NCBI RefSeq assembly: GCF_963675165.1 | Contig: NC_087377.1 | Span: 7,333,122 to 7,397,121 of the forward strand | Length of the DNA stretch: 64,000 nucleotides | From: Halichondria panicea | Taxonomy: Eukaryota; Porifera; Demospongiae; Suberitida; Halichondriidae | Direction: 5' to 3' | Part shown: piece by piece, positions 34,529 through 47,454 of the stretch | Position numbering within the stretch: position 1 is the first letter of the stretch | How the letters are laid out: each line of letters begins with the position of its first letter | The notes under the pieces: model-generated | Databases searched by the model: none | Seen by the model: the letters and a program-made list of their open reading frames with translations, nothing else | What the model was told of the DNA's origin: nothing | Translations under genes and position numbers: made by a program

Positions 34529-37500
34529 CTACAAGAGCTACAATAAAAATAGTTTGACTCTAACTATGGGTTATAAAATTCATTACTAGCTTGTCGTCTG
34601 ATATCGGCTGTGGTCCTTGTAGATTCACGATCAGCTATAGCGCTAAATGTATAATAGCTAAATTAAGTCTTGCTATTCATAAAATAGTTAGCGTAGTCTA
34701 CTTTCTTAAACCTGCTAGAAATGAATTTAATATTTCCTGAGAAAGGGTTATTAGGATAAAACACGTGATGATCCAATTACTCGTCCAAAGCATGAAGCTG
34801 AAGCTATGCATAATAATTTATAAGTGAATATAATTATCACTTGGTACCTATAAAGGAGGATTCAACACACCTCATCACAACAAAAGAACTCTTCACAACC
34901 TCCAACTTGACTGAAGTCTTTAATTTATTGCCTCCATTTCCAAGAATGAGATATCGAATGAGATATCGTATAATTCATCTCTGCTGGTAAGTGAGTATAA
35001 TTATAGAGACAGACAAAATTATTAGAAACACATTGTTGTTATGCCTCGAGGCGTAGCCACACGAGGGATACGGTAAAGCTGACTGTGTGTGTGTGTGTGT
35101 GTCTGTTCCAGCTGTAACTGCTCAACGGTTGCAATGCGACGAAAACTAACAGCTTCTATAGGCTTCTAGCCACGTTCTCTTGGATTTTGATTCATGGATT
35201 AGGAAACTAAAGTTTCTTTCTCGAGTTATGGCTAGTTTGACTCACATTGAAGGCTGTTGCAGTCTCTTCAGAATCTTTCATTTACATGTAGCGCCTTACA
35301 TTACTATACCAGTGCTGTTGTGTATAGTGTGATTGACCACTCTTTAGTAGCAGCATAATTATAATTATTATGTTCTTTTGTGTGCTTCGATCAACTCCTT
35401 GTACAAAGTACGTATTATTACCCGAGGCCGTGCCGCGGCCAGCGGGTATAGTAGTCCGTTGGTTTGTTTGTTAGTGTATTTTGAGTCTACTCATCTGGAT
35501 GCCATAGCGCTGCATTTACAGCATGGATAGCCTTCACACAACAATTTATTAGTTTTAAAAGTCGCAGATTTCGATGTTAAAGCTTCGTTGTCGTATAAAA
35601 GCGAGCAAAAGCTAAGAAGCTAAGAAGCTTGAACTTGCGTTGCCTAGACATGACCTTTATTTGAGGTACATTGTAGATCTATTATTTGCAGCTGAAGTGA
35701 GCCAGCCTTTATCGGTCTCTATTAAAAGTACGTTGTTGCTTCTTTACTCCGCTGGTTTTTATAGATTTATTTATTGCACTTCAGTGCTCTAGTAATTATA
35801 GTGATGCTAGGCAAATTTGACAAGATACTACCAACTACTGGACCTACTCGATATAATTATACATCAAGTTTAAATTACCCCATATCTAACTATAGACTAC
35901 AACTATAAGTAAGCTCAACATTACCTTTGGACTGCTCTATGATATCTTTGGCCTGTATAGCTAGCTCGATACTCACAATTTTGATGGGGAGTGGACGCCG
36001 TGGCCAAAAAAAAACTTATTTGTGAAAATGGAGAATAAGGTGGTGACTTACTGACAGCAATCAGCCTGCACGGTGACTGTTCTCAACTGCAAGTCCTATT
36101 CAGTCTAGCGTTTCAGTGGAGCAGTTTATATAAATAGAGCATCAGTGATAACCATCGCCACAGGTACGTGTTGTAACTGCTGCGTCCAAGGAGGTAATTT
36201 AGTTAATCACTGTCTCCAGTCTGTAGCCTTTGAACCTGCTGCAGGAAAAATAAACATATAACCACCCAATTCTTTGAGTCGAGTGACCATAATTATTGAT
36301 CTACAGAAAATGCTGAATTTTAAAACACCCTGACAAACCTATATTTTGTACTTTATTGATAATAGTTTAGTCAGAATCCAGTTAAGACATCTTGGACCTG
36401 AGTACGTATAGATCTAAGTCAATGTCTTATGTTTAGATCTATGATCTGTAGGCTCACCTTACAAGAAATCATAATCAAGAGAAGAATCAAGAGAAGAAGA
36501 CATAGATACCGGTGTAGAAGCGATATGGGGCTCCCCCCCATTTCAGGGCCCCCGGGCCCTAAAACGCTAGCGATACATGTACATTGTAGATGCTGGTATT
36601 ATAAAGGCAATAATTATATTCAGGGGGCCAGACAGAATATCTCAGGGGGGCTACATTTAAATGTCAATCAATAGCATAATTATGCCTCGAGGCGTAGCCG
36701 CACGAGGGATACGGTAAAGCTGACTGTGTGTGTGTCTGTCTGTCTGTCTGTCTGTCTGTGTGTGTGTGTGTGTATTCCAGCTATAACTGCTCAACGGTTA
36801 CAATGCGACGAAAACTAACAGCTTCTATAGGCTTCTAGCCACGTTCTCTTGGATTTTGATTCGTGGATTAGCAAACTAAAGCTTCTTTCTCGAGTTATGG
36901 CTAGTTTGACTCACATTGAAGGCTGTTGCAGTCTCTTCAGAATCTTTCATAGCATCATCTGTCCGCACAAACTTTCTATTCAACATAATTATGAGTTAGC
37001 CTTGCACTAAAGCGCTAGCTTTTTGTTAGCTACAATACTCAGAAAATATCTGTTAAAACAGCTAGCTAGCAGTAGCCATTTGTGAAATTGATCTCTTTGG
37101 ACACACCCTTTAATTATTCCTGTGGATGTAATGCGCATGCGCGCTCATTCCCCATGTGTGAGAAAATAATATCCAAGATCCAGATCCAGATCCTCCTGGC
37201 AGAATCATCTTTGTCTTGAGGGCCTGGTAAGCCACAAAACACTACCATATAACAATATAGATAACAATATGCATGTACACAGGTCTTTTCTTCTTAGATA
37301 TTATATACACTGAACTACAGATCCTGGAAGAATCAATTTTCTTCTTTCTTGAGGTCCTGGTAAGCCACATAATACAGCAATAGATGCATGTAAATAAGTC
37401 TTTTCTTCTCAGTGACTTTATATAGATAAGCTAACTTTAATATAAAATTCATTATAGATAACACTCTAATACTTTTGAGCGAAAGCAAAAACATGGCGAG

Positions 37501-39573
37501 AGGCATTAGCACAGCGCCAGCTTGAACACTAGTTTAATCTAGGTAGATAGTCCAAAACTGAACAAAAACATTGAGTGTGTGTATTATCTGTATCTGTTAT
37601 AGGCTGAGAGCTGAGGCTAAGAATTCACTACTAGACCAAGGTGAGCTACAATAGATCTAGAGATTTTAAGGTAGAGGGAAGTCACCAGAAAATGTTGCTA
37701 AAAAAAGATACCTTTACTAGTATGGTGGTCTTATCAACTGGCACCTATTACATGTGTGTGACCCTCACAATGAATGTGATTATTGATCACAATTTTGGTA
37801 CAGTGTACGTACGTAATTAAGGTTAGGGTAGTTTCACCCCTGCAAAATGTATAGAGTACCTATGAATATCATTATCGCTACCCTCTGGAAGGTACTTAGC
37901 TATAATACATAATTATAGATACCAATAAAGCTTGCTTGAAGTATTTACTGCACTTATAAATTGAGGCAAAAAATAATCTATTATTATGCCTCGAGGCGTA
38001 GCCGCACGAGGGGTAAAGCTGACTGTGTGTGTGTCTGTCTGTCTGTCTGTCTGTGTGTGTGTGTATTCCAGCTATAACTGCTCAACGGTTACAATGCGAC
38101 AAAAACTAACAGCTTCTATAGGCTTCTAGCCACGTTCTCTTGGATTTTGATTCGTGGATTAGCAAACTAAAGCTTCTTTCTCGAGTTATGGCTAGTTTGA
38201 CTCACATTGAAGGCTGTTGCAGTCTCTTCAGAATCTTTCATAGCATCATCTGTTCGCACAAACTTTCTATTCAACTTATGAGTTAGCCTTGCACTTAAGC
38301 GCTAGCTTTTTGTTGGCTACAAGAGTTAGAAAGAGCTGCTAAAGAAGCTAGCTATTTTAGTAGCCATTATTGATTGAACTGCAGACACACCCCTATTCCT
38401 GGATGTAGATCTAATGCGCATGCGCGCTCAATACCACGTGTAAGAGAATCCATTTTGCAGAGAATCAGCTTTGTTGAGGTCCAGGTAAGCCACAAACCAA
38501 CCTTTTATTTTACTGCAGTTTTGATGCCCTAAAAAGCATGAATCTCTATGTTGAGAGTTTTATCTAGAAATAGTTGCCAGTGGCCTCTGCTGTGTCATCT
38601 TTCAGCCTGTAAAATCGCTCTAAGCGTTCGTATCAGCACACAACCGAAATTCACTTAAATAGAGGGCGTTTTACATAGAATCATTGTAAAATCCATCGGA
38701 AATGGTTGTCACTGTCCGTTTATTGCCGTGCATAAGTGATGTTTGATGCTTATTTTCTCCAACAAAAATATCTCTATGTCATGCATTATTTTGTGAAGTG
38801 AAGTACAAAAGTTAGCTAGTGTCTGCTAATACCCTCCAGTGCTCTATTAATTATATGTACGTTCTGAATTGAATTTCCTGCAAGTTTGTATCAACTTAAG
38901 AAATCTGTTTTTGTTAATACCGTAAACGATGTCATTACAGCGCCATGATAATTATTATAAGCTCCAATTAATTCAGCATCAGCATAATTTTTGAGGCCCT
39001 AAAAGAAGCGCTTACCGTTGCTGAAATTTTTTTTTCTGGCGCTTATAAAAAGGCTTGTTTGAGACATCAAGACAATTATAGACTTCCTTCACACTTTGAA
39101 CAGTTGTCTGACCATAGCTACAGTCCATGAATGTTGTTCACAAGTCAGCTTTCAACGTTGCAGCTTGCTAGCTACTATAGCTAGCAAGTAAAACGGACTA
39201 GACCACACCTATTTTCTCTAAAATGTCTGTACTAGCTGTACAACATAAACGCCATCGTAATTTAGGCGCCCGCTAGGCTGAACGCACTTTTTTGTGCTCT
39301 AAAAGATGCGCCCCTCAGAAGTGGAATTATTTTTTTCTGCCACGTAATTACATTCCAAGCGCACGTCAAGCCTTTAAAAACCGATTCAGCATTATAATTA
39401 TCAAGCGATGTATACTGATAATTTTACTTCACTGACAAAGGATCGATTCAATTTAAGTGGATGCTTATCTCAAAACCAGGATATAATTATTATTATTTTA
39501 AGCTATTTTGTACACTGCATAAGTCCTGTCCTGTGGTACTTTACTTGTGTAGGTTCGTGTGCCTGGCATCACA
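34529..39573. other. Repeat-rich gap between F and G
   Basis: No receptor exon or other gene supported. Contains R1 repeats (35041-35290, 36681-37545, 37985-38500) and an R3 repeat (35420-35793). Around 36530-36660 there is a G/C-rich stretch (ggctcccccccatttcagggcccccgggccc cut here) that may be a further short element. The rest is AT-rich. Confidence 0.65.
36681..37545 (+). repeat. R1 interspersed repeat, long copy
   Basis: Head ttatgcctcgaggcgtagccg...cgagggatacggtaaagctg, then a tg/tctg microsatellite, then a conserved body (ctataactgctcaacggtta, cttctataggcttctagcc, gattcgtggattagcaaac). It matches 57607-58455 over its whole length and 35041-35290 and 37985-38500 in part. Confidence 0.8.
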
Positions 39574-42094
39574 ATGAAGGCCCTACGAGTGTTGTTGCCT
39601 GTCATTATCATAGTGCTCACATATCCGATTGGTTGTGGAGAAGGTTTGCACATACATTTTCATAAGGCCATCACATACATTTACATAAGGCCATCATTTC
39701 CCGCTTGGTAAAAGTGTAAAAGTATGCCTCTTTGTCTGTCATTATTCAGAGGAGGTACGACACGAGTACCTCGATTAGGCTTGGTCACATGAACAATTAC
39801 CATATCTACATGTACAAATCATGTATGATAACGCTTTCAATCTAAACAGAAGTTATGGCCACACAAAGTTAGCCTAGCTTTCAATCCATTGAACAGTGAA
39901 GTCTTGTTGCATACATGTGACATTAACTCAATTTTAGCCTAATTGAGGTACTCGTGTCGGGCCTCCTCTGGTCATTATTGCTGTAAAACATTGACACACC
40001 CCTTAATTTCTTAATTTATGTATTATGTACGTGCTCTTTTTTGGTTCAGAATTTAATATTCATTGTCCCCCCCCCCCCCTCATGTCCTTTCCATTTTAAT
40101 GAGGGTATGAATAATGAGAATAATGACCAAAGGAATGTACTTTGTCTGGCCTATTAAACATGGGGTGTTACGGTAAACAGTTTGCTCATGAATGTTTGAA
40201 GTACATACATGATAAATATATTGGTGTATCATTCTGTATGAGAAGTACAGTGTATCAATCTAATCTTCAAAACATCTTTCAGTGGAAGCTCTGAGCGATC
40301 ATCAAGTTACTATAGAAACAACACAAACTAGTAGTCATTTTAAACTTCCAAAAACACTTCTAGCTCTGTATTCTTACTCTTATACGATGCTTTTTACCAT
40401 TTTGGAGGGCAGCTCGAAGTGTTTTTTTCTTTCCAGGCCAAAAAACTCTCACAAAAATTAATATGTAGACTAAAATGGTGGTCACAGCCAAGGAAAACAG
40501 CCTCTTATGAGCTTTCAGCAAAATATCTCTTCGAGCCGCCCTGCATATAGTGAAGCTACAGTAGAACTATCTAGTAAAAGTGTCTATTGGAGCAACTACT
40601 GCGTTTCAGCTGGACTTCTAGCCTCGACCCCAGGCCGATCCGTCTCCAATTGAACTTCGTTCTATTAAAAAAAAATCGGCCTGGGACCGAGGCTACTGGA
40701 CTTCCAGCTCATTCTAGCTGCTCACGATCACTAGATCTAGCTCATGAATAATTAATGAGCAAACAGTTTACCGTAGCAGGTACTTGAACTTGTAAAGTAT
40801 TTGTTGCGTGCAGTAATATGTGCACCGGTCACTATTTATGTAGTATTGCAATGATACTCTGTTGTGTGCTTGTTCTTATTTCTCACAGCTCAGTTCATAG
40901 TACAGCCAGTGTCAGTGGAGAGAGCCGAGGGACTGGAGGCAGTGTTCAGTTGTCAGTATCAAGAGGAGGGATTGACTGTTACTTATGATTGGGCAATAAA
41001 CAATACCATACTCGAAACTGATACAGAAACTGTTAGAGCACGTCCACCTTCATCTCCTGGTGGACCAGCCACACTGACAATCTTGGCCACTCCAGAGCAC
41101 AACAACTCTGTTGTTCAGTGTGTGGCTACAATCAGAAATGGCATTGTTACTGTAAGGTCTGAAGTATCGACCACAGCTACTTTAACTGTTCGTGGTGAGT
41201 TAGTAACTTTCTATGCATGAGCATTGTTTAAGTATTGCACTATAGCAACAATTATCAGTAATGTTCTGACTGCTCCAAACACCATCACTGTGATGTGGAA
41301 TGCTCTACCCCTCACTGAGTACTGTGTGGACATCACCGAGTCAACTCTGGACTTCACTGAAACAGCTGTTTTTGATCCTGTGTGTGGACTGGTTAATCAG
41401 TACATCTTCACGTACTCCAACCCCATCAGTGTGTGTGACAGATTCTCCTTCACTGTGACTCCTACTGACGGAGAGATGAGGGGAACAACCAGTGAACCAG
41501 ATACTGGGTTCTTTACAAGGGTAGAAGGTGTGTATGGTGCACTCTGAGCAAGCTACTGTAGCTTGTTACAATTCTACATTATGCAGGTAGTATTGAAGAA
41601 CGACATCGTGTTCGTGAAAGTGGGGAGAATAAGTCAGTAGGATTTAAAGCTACTGTGAGTAATTTTATAGTCGGTTGAGATTTACACATGCATTGTATTC
41701 TTGTGTTTTTTTAGAGGACATTTTTCCCTTATTTGGTCCTTTTTCGATTCACTGTTCAGTTGTAGTATGACCGGTAATTGCAGTCCATGAAACAACTTTC
41801 ATTGTTTCCCTCTCCAGCCCTTCCACCACGATGCCCTGACACTAACACTGAGGAGCTGCACACAGAGAAGACACTAGGTGTGTGGTTAGTACTTACATGC
41901 TGCAATACCGTATAGCGGGTAATTTTCGTGGGGTAAAATGCAAATATGTCAATATGTCCTTTGGAAGCGAAGCAACTATATGTACTATACATCTGTTTAT
42001 TATTCTCAACCAATATCTCCCTCCAGCCCTTGCACCACAACAACGCCGTCCACCCCCACCACCCATCTACAAAACGTCCTTAATAACTGTGTGA
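39574..42094 (+). CDS. Receptor G: type I signal, Ig and FN3 exons with a divergent 3' end
   Basis: Exon 1 39574-39643 encodes a distinct signal peptide (MKALRVLLPVIIIVLTYPIG). Exon 2 40889-41194 is the Ig-like domain, exon 3 41246-41527 the FN3-like domain, exon 4 41587-41654 the start of domain 3; all are open and in phase. Exon 5 and all later family exons are missing. Two outcomes are possible. Reading past exon 4 stops after eight codons (KATVSNFIVG), a secreted protein of 249 aa. Or exon 3 joins two phase-1 Pro-rich exons, 41818-41877 and 42027-42094 (ALPPRCPD..., ALAPQQRRPPPPPIYKTSLITV), giving 261 aa with a PPIY motif and no membrane helix. The second model is a guess from splice sites and phase. 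Confidence 0.55.
40619..40695. mobile_element. 77-bp fold-back element with 9-bp target duplication
   Basis: tagcctcgaccccaggccgat at the left pairs with atcggcctgggaccgaggcta at the right. Direct repeats ctggacttc (40610-40618 and 40696-40704) flank it. The same ends bound the 1.4-kb insertion at 57240-58684. Nine-base duplications are typical of Mutator-like elements. Confidence 0.85.
41908..41960 (+). mobile_element. M1 MITE left-end fragment
   Basis: taccgtatagcgggtaatttt cut from a longer match, followed by cgtggggtaaaat; the right half is absent. It separates the two Pro-rich candidate exons of G. Confidence 0.65.
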
Positions 42095-43121
42095 GAACAT
42101 AATAACTTACTCGGCAGATTAGGCACATGCACCTCTTTACATTAATTACTAACACGTACATTGCACTGCTACTTGTGGCATGTAGATGATAATGCTGTTA
42201 TTGCTGCTTTAAATTTCTTCTGACTCTTCATGGGTTGTATCGAATATCGGTATAAACTGGGTGGTCTATGCATGCATGCCTGCTCTAAATCAATCAAGTT
42301 ATTATGGTATAATTATTAACCGAGGCAATGCCGCGGCCAGCGGGTATAGTAGTCCGTTTGTTTGTTTGTTTGTCTGTCTGTTTGTAATTTATGAGCCTGC
42401 TCACCTGGATGCCATAGCTCTGCGTTTACAGCATGGGTAGCCTTCATACAATAGTTTTAACAGATTTCGATGTTAAAACTTTGTTGTCGTATATATATAT
42501 ATATATAGCTTGAACTTTCACGTTAGCTAGCTCTATACACACAACCTTTATTCAAGGTAAATCTACATATTTGCAGCTGAAGTGATCCTTTACCGATCTC
42601 TATTAATAGTTTGTTGCTTCTTTATTAGAACACTCCTTCGGTTTTTATAGATCTATTTATTCATGTCAACAGCCGAGGGTTAGCACTTCTGTGCTCTATA
42701 CTTTACAATCTCTTTGAATTACTGGATGTACTATTTTTTCATGCAGTTAGATTTGCTGATTTTATTATGCCTCAGTGCACATGCGCAAGCAAGGTATACG
42801 GTAGTGTGTTTGTGTGTGTGTAGACTGCTACAGCTGCTCAAGGATGAATCAAGTGCAAGTAAGAGTTTCTATAGGCTTCTAGTAATGTTTACTTGGATTT
42901 TAATTCGTGGATTTGCAAATAATGCTTCGTTCTCGAGTTATGCCTAGTTTTTGCTTACTTGGAATGCCATTGCAGCCTTTTCAGAAGAGTGCGTAGCGAA
43001 ACTCGTCCATGGAGTGTTGCTACTCTACTTAGTAGTTAGCTCTGCACTAGAACACTATAGCTATTGGTAGCTGCAACAGTGAGAAGAGAGCTGCAAGGCT
43101 CTACTAATGCAGCCATTAATC

Positions 43122-43430
43122 TAGATGGGTGTGGCCCACCTCCAAAAGGGAGACGAGTTGCTGCATCGCGTACTAACTATGAATATCAACCGCGCCTCTA
43201 ACCACAAAGCTCAGCTTGCTGCAGAGAAGGGGAGGGGCTGGGGAAGCCAACAAATGCGTTACGTAAGGTCTATACAATCTGATTGGTGCTAATGCATTCC
43301 TGAATGCAAACTGTTTACGTAATGTAAGCAGTCTGCAATCTGATTGGTGCTGCATGTTTTTCTGCAGCAGAACGAATGCTAGATAGGGCTGCAACTCGGC
43401 TCCCTTTTGGAGGCGGGCCACGCCCATCTA
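43122..43430. mobile_element. 309-bp element with about 40-bp inverted ends
   Basis: tagatgggtgtggcccacctc at the left matches gaggcgggccacgcccatcta at the right in reverse complement, continuing through ccaaaagggag. The direct repeat cattaatc lies just outside both ends. Two internal copies of caatctgattggtgct are also present. Confidence 0.75.
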
Positions 43431-44532
43431 TCATTAATCTTAGCTTAAACTTTTGGCATCGATCGTTTTTAATAACAATCATGGTCGATCATTACCCACT
43501 CCTTGAGTTTCCCTGGATTCTGCCTGCATGCAGCAAATTAAAATTAATCAATACAAGAGATTGTTCATCAAATTCATGATATAATAATTATGTGTGTGTA
43601 AACGCTAAATTAGTAGCTTTATGTTATGTAGCTTTAATTGACACCTCCACTGAGGCATCAGCTGCACCCGCGGTGCTTTCATTACTATAGGAAAAGTACC
43701 TTATAATTATAGTCTCATTATTAGGCCAAACAAACTCAATTATTAATTTCTCGTCCCCGCCCGCTCCTATAGGCCTGATACCTGATGCCACCGCTTGCAC
43801 GCTCATTATACCTGATCAGCCATAATGATCATAAAGCTACATGTACCTTTTTGCTTGTTGTGCGCATGATTCATGTAAAAGTTGATAAGGGATTATAAGT
43901 ATATACAAAAAGCAAATATCGTGACCGTCCATGACATGCATATGCCATGCATATATATACACAGACAAAATTATAACATTGAGGACTATATAGGTATAGG
44001 AACTCGCTTCACAGTATAATATTATAGACTCTCACTGTTCTGGCTCTCTGAAGTATACAGTCACCTCGATATACTGGTCGTTTTGTTTAATTGGCACAGA
44101 TTGCTAGCTTACTGCACAACACTCGTCCTGAAATGTGGGCACTCACTATTCCGGATACTGGTCAGTTCTGACTGACGCCCCAAACTAGATTTTTAACATG
44201 AAGTACTAAGTCCCACAGCACATGTATAATTATCATGTCTGCTACTTATCATGCAGGAATGCATGATCTCATCATACAAAAAAGACTGCTAAAATGATTA
44301 ATGTCAATATTGAGTGCACTTTCACGGTTGTAGTTTGTGTACCAGCATCTCGACCAGTACATATGTTCAGGTCAGCTTACAATTTTTTAGTGATACTTTT
44401 AAAGAGATAGATGAGACTATATATTTGTTGCCCAGTGAGTGGGCAGATTAAAGCAATCCAGTGCTCGATCTGTATATATATGTCATGTTACATCACTACC
44501 AAGCAACCATATATTGCACTGCACTGGTATTA

Positions 44533-44768
44533 CTGTATAGCGCGAAATTTTCGAGGCACTTATATTTCGTGGAATGGCCTCTAAAAGCATTTCGTTGCAC
44601 AATATTCACGGAATGACTGCTTTCCATGCCAGAAGCCACGCCTTTAAATCTTTGATCTAGCAGATACTTCTAATTAAAGAACAATTTTTGTGGACTTCAT
44701 TTCGTGTAGGATTGCTAACTCACAAAATCAGCGAAAGTTAAGCCCCTCGAAAATTTCGCGCTATACAG
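44533..44768. mobile_element. M1-related MITE
   Basis: CTGTATAGCGCGAAATTTTCG to CGAAAATTTCGCGCTATACAG with TA at both sides; 236 bp, perfect 21-bp arms. Interior differs from the 19271 copy. Confidence 0.85.
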
Positions 44769-44878
44769 TATATGCACTTGCTCTAATGTGTAAATGCAGT
44801 AAAATTTGAGAATCTGCTTTTGGGACTTATACCTCACCCTGCCACCCAATAACTCATTTGGTCCGTTTTATCATGGAT

Positions 44879-45671
44879 ATAGAACAGTAAGAGGGATTGG
44901 AAACGAAAATGTTTGCGTGAAACACTCTGCGTTATAGGGTGTGGCTAAAACTACAAAGGTTATAGTCAGCATGCTCATTACCTGTCTTGCTGCCATACAA
45001 TGTGCTGTACATAGAAATGGTGAAATTGATCACTTTTAATCTAAAAAGTAAAGAGAATCTAGCTCTAAAAGGTCGACTAAGCAACGCATGCAGCCACTAT
45101 CACTAAACAGCTATACTTCGATCCCAGCCCCTTTCACTAGAGTCTTTCTCAATTGAGAGCCGCCTGGAATCGAGGCTAATGCTATATACAAGAAGGAATA
45201 GCCCTTACTATGAAGTCGTGGGAGGTCAAGGCCCGTGGTGTCTCTAAAAGTATACTAAAGCAGTTTGAAGGACTATACTGCAAACGTTTATGAACAGTAC
45301 AGCTTATCCATAGCATGAAACCATTCTATATAGCACTTAGATAATACATAATAACCAAGTCAAGCAATGTCCTTTGCTGTTTCGGCTTCACAGCAGGGAA
45401 AGAGAAAAGTTGACATGGAGTAATTCAAGCAAATCTCAACAAAAAGTGTAAAGACAACGGACTTAGAGCTTGTCAGTGGTATAAACTTACTTATCTATAG
45501 TACCTCCCAGCCCCCGAGTGATCGCTAGTGGATAGGAGAGCTAGAAACAGTTGAAATACAACCTGAGTACGCTAAAGACTACAATATTCGCGAGCGCGAA
45601 ATCATAACGCGGAGTGTTTCACCCGTTGACACAGGGCAGCCTGGTCGTTTCCAATCCCTTTCCTGTTCTAT
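44879..45671. mobile_element. Inverted-repeat element, about 0.8 kb
   Basis: agaacagtaagagggattgg...tgaaacactctgcgttata at the left pairs with tataacgcggagtgtttca-like...ccaatccctttcctgttct at the right. Same terminal family as 27524-28025. Interior shows no transposase. Confidence 0.65.
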
Positions 45672-46469
45672 CTATGGTTTTATAGGCTACTACCTAATGC
45701 ACTAGTTGTGGGAAGAAAACCTAAAAATGTACTTATCGAATTCACTAAAATTCCTCAAAACACATGTCTTTTAACAATTTATCGTGCTGGGCAATATACT
45801 AATAATTCTTTGATTCAATCCTCCTTTTCTCCAGGCATAATAACTTTGTTGCCTTTTGACCTCTGAGATGAAAGGTATATGGCATATTGCACTGTGGCCA
45901 GTTCTGTATAATTATGGCATACAGAAAGTTGACCTTTTGGTGAAGGTTCCCACCTCCCACCCAAACTGTCAAATCATTTTATATAGTGAGTCTTTATAGT
46001 GACACACTATATATGGTTCCTGTGGGAAAATTACTAGACAGCATATGCATTCCACATTATGTTACTGGGGGTGGCCATGCTGATCTGTTAAATTTGGAAT
46101 CTGTGCTTAAAGTATGCACAATTAAGGTAGGTTAACAACATGGTTTCGATGCAGTTATTGTAATTCCAACCACCAAAAACATTTTTAAATAGTAAATATT
46201 ACATGTATTGGAGTGGCAGAGGCTGAAATAAAAGTAAGGTATAATACAGGCTATAAATTATAATTATGTACACAATAGTTGCGTTCAGGCAGAGAGGTTG
46301 GAGTCCGTAATGGTAAGATCCACCGATGCATGCAGCTATGAAGGGTGACTTCGAAAATCTGTCGCCTCTCAGACACATAAGATAGAGGATCTGAGTGGTG
46401 AGAAAGATATTCTACATCTTAGCCAGCCAATGGTGGTACTGTAAGGTTGCTTCCATTTGTCCGAGAGCA

Positions 46470-47350
46470 TGCTGGCTAGGCAAGCTGCAGCTGTGGTAGT
46501 GAAACAAGGGGGGTAAATGATAAGTGCTTGACTTCTCTTATACGCTGTTTGTATAGTGCCTCTTTTTTTAAATTCTCCTGATGGCGATAAGATGCAGATA
46601 GTGAGGAGCGTCTATTCGAGGGACCAAACGAGTTAAAAACCCTAACGTCAAAACTTCCCCAAAAGCCATTGGCCAACTACATCTATAGACGGGCACCATT
46701 CAGTCGGTTTGCGGTGGTTCTGTTGAATGTTTCACTTGTTATAGGTTGTAGTGCCAACTCCATGGGAGGTTTCTGCGATGCTGTGATATCTCTCAGCTCA
46801 TTGTGCCTTATTGAGGGGAATCCTCCTCTGGGGCAGGAGATGGCATGTTGCACTGAAAACGAGTGGCCACAGACACAGTTTGAGGGGATCTACGATGGGG
46901 ACCAGCCATACTGAAGAGCAATGGCATCACGGAAGGCTGTTTTATGGAGTGCAAAGTCGTGCTCTTCTAGCGTTATAACACAGTGAGCCAGTTAGCTAGC
47001 TGGAAGCGCCTTTTTCTCGGGACTCTCGTACATCATTAGCCACTTTTAGTCCTGTACGTCTTCTTCTTTCTTTCATTTTGTTCTTTGTGTTGATTTGGTG
47101 TAGGAGGACTTCGTATGGGTAGTTTTTGTTTTGCGATGCTAGTCAACAAGGGGTTTTGTCACCTATTGTGATGCTTTATATTGATCTTCTGCCAACGACG
47201 CAGGATTTCCGATGTTTAAACCTCCAAGGAGAGCAGGGAGGGCAAGATCGTTGGGTGCCTCTCTGCCTATTAGTTTTGGCAGCAAGGTGGTTCAAATAGA
47301 ATTCTCCAGTGGAAGCAGTAGTTGGTCAATGCCTGCATTTGGGGTAGTTC
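46470..47350 (-). pseudogene. Degenerate reverse-transcriptase-type retroelement, 3' part
   Basis: Read on the minus strand, broken frames give a recognisable series: LLPKLIGREAPND, ALPALLGGLNIGNPASLAED, CPRGGFPSIRHNELRDITAS, FWGSFDVRVFNSFGPSNRRSS and RIREVKHLSFTPLV. This order is known from the C-terminal region of reverse-transcriptase-bearing proteins common in invertebrate genomes. Stops and frameshifts separate the pieces, so it is dead. The reverse transcriptase itself is not seen upstream (above 47350). The assignment rests on memory of the motif order. Confidence 0.6.
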
Positions 47351-47454
47351 TTGAAAGGTAAGACCATTTACTTGCAAGGCTAGTGATAGCACTGTAGGCT
47401 GCATGTGGTTAATGGCTGTCTGCCATTTCTGACAGTTTTCAATTTCCGCTATCC

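Larger units (their letters stand above)
42095..46469. other. Repeat-rich gap after G
   Basis: No gene supported. R3 repeat (42319-42699), R2 repeat (42767-43120, cctcagtgcacatgcgcaagc head), an inverted-repeat element (43122-43430), R4 repeat (about 43436-43685, reverse), M1-like MITE (44533-44768), and an inverted-repeat element (44879-45671). Confidence 0.65.

Noticed and set aside
46669-46914. Plus-strand 81-codon frame
   Set aside because: The opposite strand carries the recognisable retroelement peptides; this frame is its shadow.
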